A stretch of 64,000 nt of DNA, taken from NCBI GenBank assembly GCA_021234155.1, contig JAJEKV010000003.1, positions 29,741,166-29,805,165 of the forward strand, in the 5' to 3' direction. Both the position numbers and the translations under genes were made by a program. Source of the stretch: Isoetes taiwanensis. Its lineage: Eukaryota; Streptophyta; Lycopodiopsida; Isoetales; Isoetaceae. Within the stretch, counting starts at the first letter, position 1. Each line of letters starts with the position of its first letter. Shown one piece after another: positions 42,753 to 54,757 of the stretch. The notes under the pieces were generated by a model. It did no database searches and was not told where the DNA came from. It saw nothing but the letters and a program-made list of their open reading frames with translations.

Positions 42753-44688
42753 TGTTGCCCCCAAAGGGCAACATGCTAATGGAGATCTATATGTTCAAAC
42801 TAAGTCAATTTACTTTAGAAGACTAGGTCAAAGTTTGGAAGCTTCTTGGCATCCAACATTGATATGGAGGTCAAAGGGTGTTCATTCTTCAAGTCAACAA
42901 GTGCTCAAGGATCAAAAACTCACATGAGGTATTTTATTTAAGGTCAAAGTGCTTAGTCAAGAATATGCTCTAGAAGATTCTGGGTTAAGAAGTTTGGAAG
43001 GCATTTTTTGAAGATTGGAAGTTCAAAGTTTGGAAGACCCTATGGTATTTGGTTCCATCCCCTAGCCATTCTCACTCATTTTTATTCTTGCCCCTTTGAA
43101 ATTCCCTAGCCATTCTCACTCATTTTTATTCTTGCCCTTTTAAAATTTCCTAGCCTTTTTTTTCCTATGTTTATACTCCCTTTGTTCACTCTTGCATACC
43201 CTATCATATCTTGCCTAATTTTTCTTCCCCCATACATCCTTATTCCTCCATTATTTATTCCCACCATTTCCCCCATGGCTTTTGCTTTCTTTCCTATGCC
43301 ATGTTCTTGCAAATTCCTCCCTATACCTATTCACCATTGTGCTATAAAAGGACCATGTTATGTGGAATATGCTTAAAATCGGTATATTCCCCCAAAAATT
43401 AGGGTTGCCCTTGCTCCAATGGCTCACTCCTTCAATGTTTTTATGGGTAACCCTTCCAAACCATAGTCTAGCTTTTCAAAAACTCAAAATATGGAATATT
43501 CATGGTTTATACTTCGAAAAATACGGTGACCGTATCGCGCAGATCTTTGAAAATATAGCTGAGTAGACCTAAAACTGGAAACAAGCTCGAATCACGCCGG
43601 AACCGAGTTTTTAAACCTTAAGACCTACCTAAACCTGGATCCCTGATCTTAAGCATCAAATTAAGCCTAAATCTAAGCCCTAAGATGCCGGAATCATAAA
43701 ATTCAAACTTATATACCGGGAATCAACAAATGTAAGTTTTTCAAGGCCCGTATATTCAGATCATACATTGAGCATTGCTGAGCAAGATCTGGACGATCCT
43801 TGAAGTTCTTGAGCTCTCCTCAACTGGATCTACAAGATTTAGTTGACATTACTTTCAAAAATTACCTTATGACTTTTGATGATTATTTTCTTGTACTTGA
43901 AGCTATGAAGCATCCTTATCTGTTGTTATCTTGATATATTTACCTTCATATCAATCCAAATTGACTGTCAAGTTGTTGAATTTGTCTCTGATATTTTCCT
44001 TAGCAATTCTTGCCACAAAAAATTCTATAGAAAAATCCCCCGAGTGTTTTTAGCTCGCCCTGCCCTCGCCACCTATCCTTGGGTGTTAAGAAAGCCAAAG
44101 GAGTTGGAATCATTCAAAAATACCAAGTGTAGCTCAAATTCAAAAAAATTGCTCTCGGGTTTGAACAGTTTTGACTGTATTTTGCCAAATCCAATCTCAA
44201 AAAATACCCATGCACCTCCAAACTAGGATTTGACTGCTTGCCTCTCTTCCCCAACACCATTGCAACCTATCTGCTTTGGAAATTCTCAAAAAAGTGATTG
44301 GCAACTCCAAATCTCAATTCCTGATCACTGTTTTCTACATTTGACCTCTATTGACCAAAATTTGACCTCACTTTGAGCTCGAATAACTCACAGATTAAAT
44401 CTCTGACTTGGTCAGAGGATTTACTGTTGGTTACCTACAACTTTTTGACCAAGTCTACAGCATCTGACTCAAAAAATCGATCTGCATCCCAACACCACAA
44501 TTGTTTTGGCAAAGGTACCATTTTTTGAAAATGGGAAAGGTATAGAACTCAAACTTTTTGAACTTATCTTTGGAATTTTCTTGCATAGACTAATCACCTT
44601 AAGTGATCTGGAGGTCCTAACCCCAATTTGAGTGAAAACTTGAATTGGATTCTTGTGGTTGACCTATAAGCCAGGTTTAGGGTCAACA
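42753..44688 (+). repeat. right (3') LTR of the outer element
   Basis: 1936 bp, uninterrupted, from TGTTGCCCCC to GGTCAACA. A GGCGGGA purine-rich tract directly precedes it (PPT candidate). Followed by the TSD CTCAA (44689-44693). Confidence 0.9.
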
Positions 44689-44819
44689 CTCAACAAGGCT
44701 CCACCTCCGTTTTACCATTGTGTACATTATATGGTGCTCAATCTTAGCACAGGTGGGTTCCTGTGCACAGGCTGCATTTATTGGGATTTATGGGATTTTA
44801 ACTAGAAACATCTCTAGTT

Positions 44820-45005
44820 CTACATCTCTACTTCTACTTGTGACGACCATACGGATATTCGTATCATACGAACATTATACTCATATGTACAAAAGATGGT
44901 CGTCACACGGATGCAAAAGGGTAGTTGCACAAGACAGGGTTTGAACTCGCAACCTTCCAGTTGCGAGTCACACACCCTTGTCAAGTGCGCTACCAATATT
45001 TGTTG
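44820..45005 (-). ncRNA. tRNA-derived SINE candidate
   Basis: The minus strand reads ATTGGTAGCGCACTTGAC (A-box, about 45000-44984). About 44 bases later comes a stem-loop GACTCGCAACTGGAAGGTTGC, immediately followed by GAGTTCAAACCC (B-box, about 44945-44934). These fit the D-arm and T-arm promoters of RNA polymerase III. A tRNA-unrelated body follows, containing GTGTGACGACCAT and its inverted copy ATGGTCGTCACA (44835-44905). No clear poly(A) end or TSD was found. Confidence 0.5.
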
Positions 45006-45009
45006 AAGA

Positions 45010-46250
45010 TATTCCTTCACGTCTTCCTCATATGTGGGACTATCTCTAGAAGGTTCTAGAATGTTCTGGAACCTAAATACATGCGCGACACTTGGCGTGA
45101 TCTCATCCATTGGAGTGGCACGATCCTGACCGTTGGTTTAGATATATAAGGAGGCACCTCCTTCTTGTCAAGCCATTCTGGTTCAACGCCAGTCTTGAGC
45201 CTTCTAGGCATCTGTCTCGTGTTCCTGCTTGCCTTCGGGCCATTGTATTCTTGATTCCTGTTCATTTATCAGATTCTTTGCCGATCTTGGCGTATTTCTT
45301 TCGTACTTCTTGCCACGTATTTTTCTTGTTTTCGCGTAGGTTCATGACAGTACTAGCCTTTGGGTCTCTACCCCCCTTAATCCCCACAAGCACAAGAGGT
45401 GCAGAATTAGAACTACCAATACATTCATAACCTCAACTTAAGCAACAAATAAAGATTAACCATACAACTATTCATACAAGGATTAGCTAGAAGCTCAAGC
45501 TATCTATACACAAATCAGTATCCTGGCTAGAACAATTGCATCATCTGCTTCGAACAAGGTTGAACAAGCTGCTCCTCTTCCACGAATTTTTCCCAAATTG
45601 ATTTGGGGCAAAAATTGAGATGGAGCCCCAATTTGAGTAACCCTAGATTGGCAAGTCCATTAGGGCCAATCGATTTGGCTCAAATGGCACTTGTTTAATT
45701 AGCCTAGTTAACAATAATTAACCATACAAGCATTTTATCGTGGCGGCGATCGCCGCCGCAACATAGCATCTGAAGAATATCATCCTTTCGACCACTCCTT
45801 TTTACTATGTTTACAGTGAAATCATGAAGCCGTAATTTAAGTCTTCCATAACACTGATCTAAACAAAAGCTACTCTTTTAGGGCATGATTGGTTGGTATA
45901 AAGCTAAGTTAGGGCAGCCATCATCATGACAAACCAAAAGCATCGCAAGCTGCCGAATTTGCTGTCTACAGGTCTAATTGGACCAAGAAACTGCTGGCCA
46001 TATTGGCGATTGCTAGCATCGCAGATTTATTATAGAGACAAAAGAAGAGAGGCCGGTAGAGGCCCCCAATAATAAAGCAAAATTGATGGGGTAATTCTCT
46101 AAAAGCTTTCGTCTGATAACAAAAAGTATCACTAAAATCCAAGAATCTCCTGCGTATGCTGCTTAATAAAGGAAAATCGAGTTGTTAAAAAACTATTCAG
46201 ATATCTTGAAAGCCAGACTTATCATTTAAAGATGAGCAAGCCAATTTATT
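45010..46250. other. no firm gene
   Basis: A plus-strand frame 45110-45430 has no recognisable domain. A GGCGGCGATCGCCGCC perfect palindrome lies at about 45740-45755. Otherwise AT-rich. Confidence 0.4.
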
Positions 46251-47559
46251 TCTAAACCCTCTACTAAAGCCAAGGCCGCCGCGAACGTTTCCCTTTCCTA
46301 AATGCACTATGAGGGAGTTTGTGTCAAATTGGAATTGGGGTGAAAACCATCTCCAACTGGATCTCAAACCGAACATTTATCTTCCCTCTGGGCGTCACTA
46401 TACAAAAATCTTTTGTATCAAATCATAATGTCTAACGTTTGACAATGCAATGCCTGCTTAAATCAACCACACAAATATAACATCAAATAATGTAACATAC
46501 ACTGCTAGTATTTTAAACTAGATTTTTGCTTGACATACATGGAACATGAGCATTTCGAGAAGCTATACTGCACATGTCAATATTTAACCTATACAAAGAC
46601 AATGTTGTACAAAGGTCTTCACCATTGTGTTAAGGTCTTCATCTATGGTGATAATGCACGTATGGTCAAATGGCCAAATTATATCTCATGTACTACGTCC
46701 ACTTAATCTTGCACAAATTGCAAGCCCGCATTGGCCATCCATTGTAATGGAGTAGCATCAAAAAGCAGACACTACGTAGGGGCATGGACAATTTTCTTGA
46801 CAATAATAACTTGAATAATAACTTGGTACATTAAAATGACAAAGAAATGAAACATTGAATGGGCAAACAAATAACTTGAATGGGCGAACATTTCTCTTGG
46901 TCATCTGGATGCAAAAGACTTGGTAAAATGTCAAAATGTCATGGATGATGTCTAATATCGAAGGAAAAATAGTAATTGAAATTACCTTATGTCCTCAAAA
47001 TTGTGTGCAAAAGATGTCTTCAATATGCATGGTTATCTAAATTCAATTATTAGCATGGTGTTGTATTCCTACATCCTCTATTTTGCTCATCTGTATGTCT
47101 CCAAAAGAAGAGGGTGCACATGCCACCACGAACATTTCTCTAGTTCCAACTCTATGAGCATGTTCCAGACCTTGTTTAGTAAATTTATGGCAGTTCAAAT
47201 TTCAATAGGCATCCTTGAATTGATTGAACATATAGGATTTGAAACCATGTTGTTACTTCAAGTTTCTATGCGGGGAAGGTAGATGTGTACTATTGCACAC
47301 TACTGGTTTGGATTGATAGTTTTCTATTTGACGTGGATGGACCTCTAGATTGTATATATTTTACCATTTTTTTTTTTGGCATCCAGATGGATACTTCCTA
47401 TTATTCATGACCCAAAGCCGTGGGAAGTGTCACAATGGTCCTCGTTTGTTTATATTTGTTAAGTCAGGAAACATTTTGCTCTTAGCTTTATATTTGAGTT
47501 GAGAGTATCAATGCTTTTCGACCTCTCTTAGCGCCTGACAGATAGTTCATATCTCTGCT

Positions 47560-47950
47560 TCATGATTGGGCTTTCCAAGTGTAATCATAATGAATTAGTA
47601 AATACCTAACCTCCTCGGCAGTAATGCGAATAGGCAATCTCTGTTTTACCCATCGAACATTTTTTTCAGCTGTGGTAAGAGTTTGCTCCATAATCAAAGA
47701 GCTTAGGTTTTCCTCATTGAACACCTCTAGTGTTGCATCAATGAGTAAACGCACTGCTTCCCAATCATCGTGATTGTACTAAGACATGGAAACCATATTT
47801 AGGAAAGGGTCTAAGTGATTCAATAAATGCTAATGAATATAATTTTACCTCATTCTCAAGATCTTATACACCTCACATGCTTTCTGAAACTCCTGTAAAT
47901 GCATAAGCAATTTCCCCTGCCCACATAGCAGGCATTATCTTAAACTTCTG
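47560..47950 (-). pseudogene. TPR-protein gene fragment (possibly NAA25-like)
   Basis: Two minus-strand exons. About 47950-47860 reads LLCGQGKLLMHLQEFQKACEVYKIL, a TPR-like helix pair, ending at a GTAAAA donor. After a TCTTAG acceptor (about 47781) comes YNHDDWEAVRLLIDATLEVF, then NEENLSSLIMEQTLTTAEKN. The QGKLLMHL..F..A.EVYK pattern followed by DWE... recalls the auxiliary subunit of the NatB acetyltransferase (NAA25), but this is a guess. No further exons are seen on either side. Confidence 0.35.
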
Positions 47951-48103
47951 TTGGCTTACTACCAAAATGGACCAACCCAAGAGCAGCAAGTTACTTTAAG
48001 TAATTGACTATGTATGCGCTTTAAGGTCAATGGTAAAAGACCATGCTTTGTAATTCATATCTTCCTGTTGAGCATACTTTTTGTCCATGAAATATGGTAA
48101 TGC

Positions 48104-50775
48104 CTAATGCATATCTTTACTCTCCAACTGAGAAGGTTCTTCAATTTCTTCTGTATCAGAAATTTCACCTTCCTCCTTGCCACCAGAGTCGGCTTTAACA
48201 GGTACAGAGTTCCGTTGCTTTGCAACGGTCCGGCCCGCACTGTTGTTAGTTGTCCTTTTACCTCTACTAGGCCCCGTGGACCTATCCTTAGACTCAGCAC
48301 CAGCCCTTTGCTTGGGCTTCTTCTTCGAAGTAGAAACCTTAGCGCCCTCTTTATCCAATTCTATCTCCTGCAACCAGGAAATACCAACGTAAAGACCAGC
48401 AAGAGTATCCATAAGATAAAGCATAAAAAATAAATCATGACAGGCAACACCACATAAAACCTTGACACTTAGGGATCTGCATCTTGTTTCTGGTTTGCAA
48501 AAAAAAATTTTGAGTAAATGCTAGCCCTAGAGAATAAATGCACACCTTCTTCAAAAGTGCATTCACTCTTGCATCCAGATGAGTAGCTCTTGGCAATGCC
48601 GTTTCTGCAGACGACATCCCAGCAGGAGCAATTTTCTTAACTAGACCAAGCCTCCCATCTGTTCTGATTTTCTCCCAGCTTCCAAATCCATAATAATACA
48701 CTCCTAATAACAACCTTGCATCATCCACTGCCAGAAAGTTACTGCAGCATCAGTAGCCTTTCAGGTCAATCAATGCATCAGAAAAACTGGCATGCTCATA
48801 TAAACTTCAAAGTTCAATTTACCAGTGCATCACCTTGATTCCACCCACATGATTTTGACCATGCTGGGCTTCTGGGATGTGATTTTAAGCGGAACTGCGC
48901 TACAGGGTCCTTGAACCGTTTGATGCGTTTAGCTAGTAGTGCTAACTCCTGAATTCGAGAAAACACCTTGTGTGCTTTCACAGACACACCAAAAAAGTCC
49001 AAGATTGCTGACTGCAGGTGTAACATACACCAATGGTAAGATGATAAACCTAAAAATAACACCAATAAGATGGGCACAATGGACCTTGTTATCAGATCCA
49101 GCCTTCTTAATAGCCTCGTTACAGCCATTGAATAGTGCTTCCCAGAGGTTGGTTTGTGCTGCTGTAGAGCTTGACTCAATTGTCGATCCAACATCAGCAG
49201 CTATCAATGTAATACGACTCTTATCACCAAATTTTTTGACCTGCATAACAAACAATTGGTTTATGATCTAAAGAATAGCAAAGTAAAATAATATAAACCA
49301 AAAAGACATAATTATTTGCCATATAGTATACGAGATTGACAGGGAATGGTTAAGACATATATATACCGCCTTCACGAAGTTTGCTGCATCTCGTTTAGCT
49401 AAGCCTTTTCCCTGCCAATTAAACACATGTGCTAATGCTCCATCAAGACGAGGAGCAGACGATGGCAAAATGTCTGCTTTTCCTGTGCGTCTTCTAGGCC
49501 TTTCCCTTTCTTCAGTGCCTCTTCTCTTTCTACCAGGCCAATCAGAACGTGAATCCTCGGCATATGTCTTCACCCTTCTTGCTGCACGTGGGGCAAGATC
49601 TTGCTGTAATATAAAGGAAAGAAAACCTGATTAGACCTGTTGCCATGCCGTGTTCTTTCCATATACAATTTCCGCTTACTTCAGCCTCAGGTATTGTTTC
49701 TGTCTGTATCAATCGGCTCCAAAATGTTGCATCATCTTCAATGGTACTGAAATTTGCAACCTGTTGAAATTGCAGACACGATACACAGTAAAAAACACGT
49801 ATAATAGAAAAAGCTAAAACTTCAAAGTTCAATTTACCAGTGCATCACCTTGATTCCACCCACATGATTTTGACCATGCTGGGCTTCTGGGATGTGATTT
49901 TAAGCGGAACTGCGCTACAGGGTCCTTGAACCGTTTGATGCGTTTAGCTAGTAGTGCTAACTCCTGAATTCGAGAAAACACCTTGTGTGCTTTCACAGAC
50001 ACACCAAAAAAGTCCAAGATTGCTGACTGCAGGTGTAACATACACCAATGGTAAGATGATAAACCTAAAAATAACACCAATAAGATGGGCACAATGGACC
50101 TTGTTATCAGATCCAGCCTTCTTAATAGCCTCGTTACAGCCATTGAATAGTGCTTCCCAGAGGTTGGTTTGTGCTGCTGTAGAGCTTGACTCAATTGTCG
50201 ATCCAACATCAGCAGCTATCAATGTAATACGACTCTTATCACCAAATTTTTTGACCTGCATAACAAACAATTGGTTTATGATCTAAAGAATAGCAAAGTA
50301 AAATAATATAAACCAAAAAGACATAATTATTTGCCATATAGTATACGAGATTGACAGGGAATGGTTAAGACATATATATACCGCCTTCACGAAGTTTGCT
50401 GCATCTCGTTTAGCTAAGCCTTTTCCCTGCCAATTAAACACATGTGCTAATGCTCCATCAAGACGAGGAGCAGACGATGGCAAAATGTCTGCTTTTCCTG
50501 TGCGTCTTCTAGGCCTTTCCCTTTCTTCAGTGCCTCTTCTCTTTCTACCAGGCCAATCAGAACGTGAATCCTCGGCATATGTCTTCACCCTTCTTGCTGC
50601 ACGTGGGGCAAGATCTTGCTGTAATATAAAGGAAAGAAAACCTGATTAGACCTGTTGCCATGCCGTGTTCTTTCCATATACAATTTCCGCTTACTTCAGC
50701 CTCAGGTATTGTTTCTGTCTGTATCAATCGGCTCCAAAATGTTGCATCATCTTCAATGGTACTGAAATTTGCAAC
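48104..50775 (-). pseudogene. CHD1-type chromatin remodeller fragment (SANT/SLIDE region) with duplicated exons
   Basis: Exons with good GT-AG borders: 50775-50695 (VANFSTIEDDATFWSRLIQ), 50618-50382 (APRAARRVKTYAED ... GLAKRDAANFVKA), 50255-50100 (KKFGDKSRITLIAADVGS ... NEAIKKAGSDN), 50026-49849 (LDFFGVSVKAH ... QFRLKS ... CGWNQ). The same four exons repeat 1015 bp lower (49760-49680, 49603-49367, 49240-49085, 49011-48834). Then come 48726-48546 (DDARLLLGVYYYGFGSWEKI, the SLIDE-like part) and 48367-48104 (Lys-rich, EEGEISDTEEIEEPSQLE, stop). This matches the C-terminal DNA-binding region of plant CHD1/CHR5. The chromodomains, the SNF2 helicase and the final C-terminal domain are missing, so it is a captured or truncated gene piece. 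Confidence 0.8.
48803..49817. repeat. 1015-bp tandem duplication, copy 1
   Basis: Identical wherever compared to 49818-50832. The junction has only A-rich microhomology (AAA). It contains four exons and three introns of the CHD1 fragment. Confidence 0.95.
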
Positions 50776-50832
50776 CTGTTGAAATTGCAGACACGATACA
50801 CAGTAAAAAACACGTATAATAGAAAAAGCTAA
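49818..50832. repeat. 1015-bp tandem duplication, copy 2
   Basis: Directly follows copy 1. All reading frames in it are the same as in copy 1, so no substitution is visible. Confidence 0.95.
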
Positions 50833-51573
50833 GAACAGCAGAAATAGTTGCAGCCTGGCCATATTGTATGCATACGTTGGGGAAAATCTCCTAGGCCTAA
50901 TGTTCTTCTAAACAGTCCGATATTTTAAGTTCCTTTACCCGGAAATGTGCATCTTCCTTATAGAAAAATTCATGAAAAGCTTCCTCCTGAACATTCATGA
51001 AAAACCCTTTTGAATATAATACTCTGCAGTAAAAAAACCAATCACCAAGCATAACTCACCAGAAGAGAGCTCACAAAAACCGCAAAGAAGCATATAATAT
51101 AAAGGAAAACTTCATCTGCAACCCGTGCAAAGATTTATGGGGCCGGATGACTACAGTAGATACTGCCTATCGCCATCTTGCCTCCGCATGGGAAGATATC
51201 GCCCATATCCCTCAGCATGGGATTTGATGTCGCTTCCCAAATTCGGCGATGGCGGTGCAATGGCGGAATGGCGATGCCGGTGCGATGGCGGAATGGCGAG
51301 AACAGGGTGGGCCTGGCCAAATCCGTCCTCCTTTTTTTCTTCTTTTTTCCATATTTTTTTTTAATGTCTATTTTTTCCTCAGAAACCGAATATTCCAAAA
51401 GCATCTCCCTAGGAGAATTATATATGTTCAGAAACCCTCTACTAAAGCTTAAAAATCACCTAAGAAGGATCTTATATAATAATGTTGTGTAATGGACCGC
51501 ACCCTAGATCGGGCGGCCCACATTAACTCTTTGAATAGACGGTCGTGATCATTCCAGAAAAAACCCTAACCCT

Positions 51574-51620
51574 ATCCGTCGGAGTTGAGTCCTCCTTCAC
51601 TTACATCCGTCGGAGTTGAG
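51574..51620 (+). repeat. ATCCGTCGGAGTTGAG direct repeat
   Basis: A 16-bp sequence present at 51574-51589 and 51605-51620, in the leader of the eIF3f-like fragment. Confidence 0.85.
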
Positions 51621-51691
51621 CTGGGTTCCTTTTTATCTGGCCTCTCTTTCTGCGATTTAGGGTTCCGGCCATACTCTCGAGCATCGCGGCC

Positions 51692-51865
51692 ATGGTGACT
51701 ACTGGTGGGAACACGGTGCTACAACTTCCCTAGGGAGTAGTGGCTAAACTCCACCCGGTGGTTCTTTTCCATATCTGTGATTCGTATATTGGACGAAATG
51801 ACCAGCAGGAACGGGGAATCGGCACTCTTCTTCTTCATGGCCTCCAGACCTCCTTTGACCAGCTA
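51692..51865 (+). pseudogene. eIF3 subunit F, N-terminal (MPN domain start) fragment
   Basis: Reads MVTTGGNTVLQLP, a stop (TAG), then GVVAKLHPVVLFHICDSYIG, RNDQQERGIGTLLLHG. The HP.V.F.ICDS...R....ER.IGTLL pattern is the start of the MPN domain of eIF3f as I remember it from plants. Only exon-1-like sequence is present; no continuation of the MPN core is seen downstream. The TAG after VLQLP makes it non-functional. The upstream TTAGGGTTCCGGCC and CCCTAACCCTA-like bases resemble a genuine promoter/5' UTR. Confidence 0.55.
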
Positions 51866-52297
51866 GGTATTTCTTCTGCTATGCCAGACCATAATGTACA
51901 CAATCGGTTGAAGTTGAAAGCTTATGGATTTACACAAAGTTAAGCCTATGGATTTACATAGGCCAGTGAAGCCGAGGTTACAAGAAAGGCATCGATCAGG
52001 CAATGTTAGTCACAAGAAAAGCATCGTGGCTTTTGACTTAAACCCTAATACAAAAGAGCTCGGCCTCTGCATGTTGAGCCCAGGCATGGCACTTCCATAG
52101 TTATTTCTTCAGAAGCTTCTAAGACGTTTTCCAGCAACGAGAGCTCTGCTATGGATTTTTGAACTACACTTCTTCTATTCTCTTTCTAGCTCTTTTCTAT
52201 ATGATGCTCTTAATCATAAAGGACAGTGGGCCGGCTAAACAAGGATAGCAAAGCAGCTTTCGGAGGTCGTTATCGAAGCTAAGAACATCCATGACTT

Positions 52298-52475
52298 CAA
52301 GAAAATGTGTTTTTGGTAGCCCCGCTTATGCATATGTATGGTAAATGTGGAGCTATGCAAGATGCATCTGCGGTGTTTCGTAGTATATCCAATCAAAATT
52401 GTTTTTCCGAATATTATGCTTTCCGCTTACACCAAACATGGGCAGTTGGCACAAGCCACAAGCGCATTAAGTTAA
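52298..52475 (+). pseudogene. PPR-repeat protein fragment
   Basis: NVFLVAPLMHMYGKCGAMQD, then ASAVFRSISNQNCFS, then after a +1 shift NIMLSAYTKHGQLAQATSAL. MYGKCG..DA.AVF..I and N.ML.AY.KHGQ are signatures of PLS-class pentatricopeptide repeats (organelle RNA-binding). Two repeats only, frameshifted. Confidence 0.65.
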
Positions 52476-52479
52476 GCTT

Positions 52480-54750
52480 TCCGTATGTATGTGCTCTTTT
52501 TCGCTTCTAGCTTCAATTTCCTTCGGAAAAAATGGCCAAGATCTATAACCGTAATTCTTAGTCAAATCGGCTATTAATGGGAAGGTCTACATGATCTTTG
52601 GCATGCTACGATGATTCGGATTTTAAGGAGAAGGATTCACATAAGCTTCTTGCTATCTTACGCATCTTTTAAATAAATCCTACTATAAGCCCCTTTGCTT
52701 TTACATTTTTCCGAGGATTTTGCCTTCGTAATTTTGCATTACAAAAGGGAAAGACAACCAGTTCTTTTGCTCTGGATCGAAGATGGGCGAAATTCTTGAT
52801 AACCCTTTGCTTTTATTAAGGATCTGCATTAGAAAAGAATAAATGGTGAATTATGATACAGATGACCATTTCTTGCTCATTTCTTGCTCACGGTCCGAGG
52901 CGGATAAATCTATAATGGAATTGCTAGAGGCACTACCGCGGACCAAGAGATGCTTGAGATCCACGTAACGCCAGGTTATGATGCAAAGACGTGCACCTTT
53001 AATAATTTAGCCTTTTGAGTGAAAGCTGGTCTCGCTAAAAGTTCAAGAGTATAGGAGATTTGAGAGTGGACTTGCTTGGCTGCAAACTATCTTATTGTTT
53101 TCTGCATATAAGAAAATGATGGCAGTGTTGCCTTCTGCTCTACATACAAAAGAATAAACTTCTATACAAAGACTAGCAATGCTCCAGGAAGGGAATCAAG
53201 AGAGAAGGAAATGATAGGCACCATCCTATGAGGTCTTCAAGTTTATGTGGCAGGAACAAAAATGGCAAGAATTTGGATATCATGTTCAGAAAGGGAGGAC
53301 ATTTGAAGCGAAAATGTAGCAGGATGAAAAGCCAACAACATCTGGAGTCTCTAAAAGCTCCAGTGTGTATCAATCTAAGAAAAAATGGAGAAGCTACCTT
53401 GGCCTAGCATTATCCATCATTCAAATCATTGGTTGCTTTTAAAAGAGCCCATCCTTTAAATATAAATAGCCACAAGATGGAGGCCATATTTGAAGTTATG
53501 GCATTCAAATGAGAGTTGGAACCTTGGTTTTATAGAGAATAGCTTAATGTGGGTGGATGGCATGCCCAAAGCGGCATTGCTTAATGTGGGTGGATGGTAT
53601 AGCTTAAATCCATGTCACATGCACTCTGATTTATATCTCCCATATGTATTATATGTATTAATATGTATTATGTATTAAATTGCAGACCGTGTGTAGTCAT
53701 GTAGCAATGGTTTATTTTGAAGTGTATACGTTCTACAATATTTTTTACTAAATTGTTAGCAAATCTTTTGTGGGTAGGAATAAGGGACAGTAGCAAGAAA
53801 CATTAAAACTTTGCATATCTAATGGTACATTAGAACTTTGCATATCTAATGGCGGAGATCGGCTTTATTCATCTTGCTTAACTTTCAAATAGAATTTCCA
53901 AATGTTTTGATATCCCACTTTATATTATTTACTATTCTATTCTATTCTATTCTAAATTTGATACCTTATCATGAAATAAAGACCCATATTTTTGAATGGT
54001 GATTTCTCAAATTTGTTGAGTGCATAAGTGACCATATTTCAAAGGAGAGCAAGAAGTTGGTGGTTGATACAATCCTTACTGCAAACGGAAAAAGTATATG
54101 ATTACATAAGTTCTAGCGAACTATGCAAGCTTTGCACAAATTCAATTTATGTTAGTACCCTAAAAGTTTGATCTGCCCAAATTTGACTTAAAAGTTGGAT
54201 AGCAGGCACAAGTTCAATTTGTGTTAGAACCAAAAAGTTTGATGAACCATTCTTAGAGATATTATAGTAGTCATACTTGGGAATATTCAAGAAAATCCAT
54301 TAACTCCATCCTTCATCTTTTGCAATGTTTCATATTTAATTCGCGAGAGCCATGCCCACAAGTTTCATGTTTTGTTTGTGCACACAATTAACAACATCCA
54401 GATGATTTCAATTTAGAGCTCCAATTAAAGGTTCCAAGTACTTTTAAAGGTAGCTATAGATAAGGGGTGCAACACACACTAAATAATGCAATCAATGCAA
54501 TGCATCCAAAGGGTTGCATGGTGATGTTCACAACACATCCATAGCCACAACACATCTAAATTCATATAAAAGCAGCAAGATAGAGTGTCTTTGGTACACA
54601 ACCTCAACAAGTCATAGACATGGCCACTTGCATTCTAAAAGTTCTAAAATGGTCAACGGCCAGAAGTTACTCTACAAGTTCTGAAATTGATCCGAGGGCC
54701 CAAAAGTTACTTTATGCAAATGCACAAGTTCCCAACATTTCCAAGATTCC
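52480..54750. other. no recognisable gene (inside the Helitron candidate)
   Basis: AT-rich. Small repeats: GTGGGTGGATGG (53545/53587), a TATGTATTA cluster (53640-53675), AACTTTGCATATCTAATGG twice (53808-53851) and (ATTCT)n at 53935-53954. A CGCGGACCAAGAG context near 52938 shows nothing more. Confidence 0.4.
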
Positions 54751-54757
54751 AAATTAT

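Larger units (their letters stand above)
31407..44688 (+). mobile_element. Gypsy-like LTR retrotransposon (outer), with nested insertion
   Basis: The LTRs start TGTTGCCCCCAAAGGGCAAC and end CCAACA/TCAACA. The PBS is at 36514-36531. gag, broken RNase H-like, RT, RNase H and integrase pieces are all on the plus strand. TSD is CTCAA. Without the nested element it is about 10.1 kb. The two LTRs differ by scattered substitutions and small indels and pol has many stops, so it is older than the element nested inside its left LTR. Confidence 0.9.

Noticed and set aside
44930-45000. Functional tRNA gene
   Set aside because: A- and B-boxes and one stem are present, but no complete acceptor stem or cloverleaf could be drawn; treated as SINE candidate instead.
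45739-45757. Helitron 3' hairpin at the GGCGGCGATCGCCGCC palindrome
   Set aside because: No CTRR motif follows at the right distance.
48104-50862. Intact CHD1 remodeller gene
   Set aside because: No chromodomain or SNF2 helicase exons occur upstream within the window, exons are duplicated in tandem and the C-terminal domain is missing.
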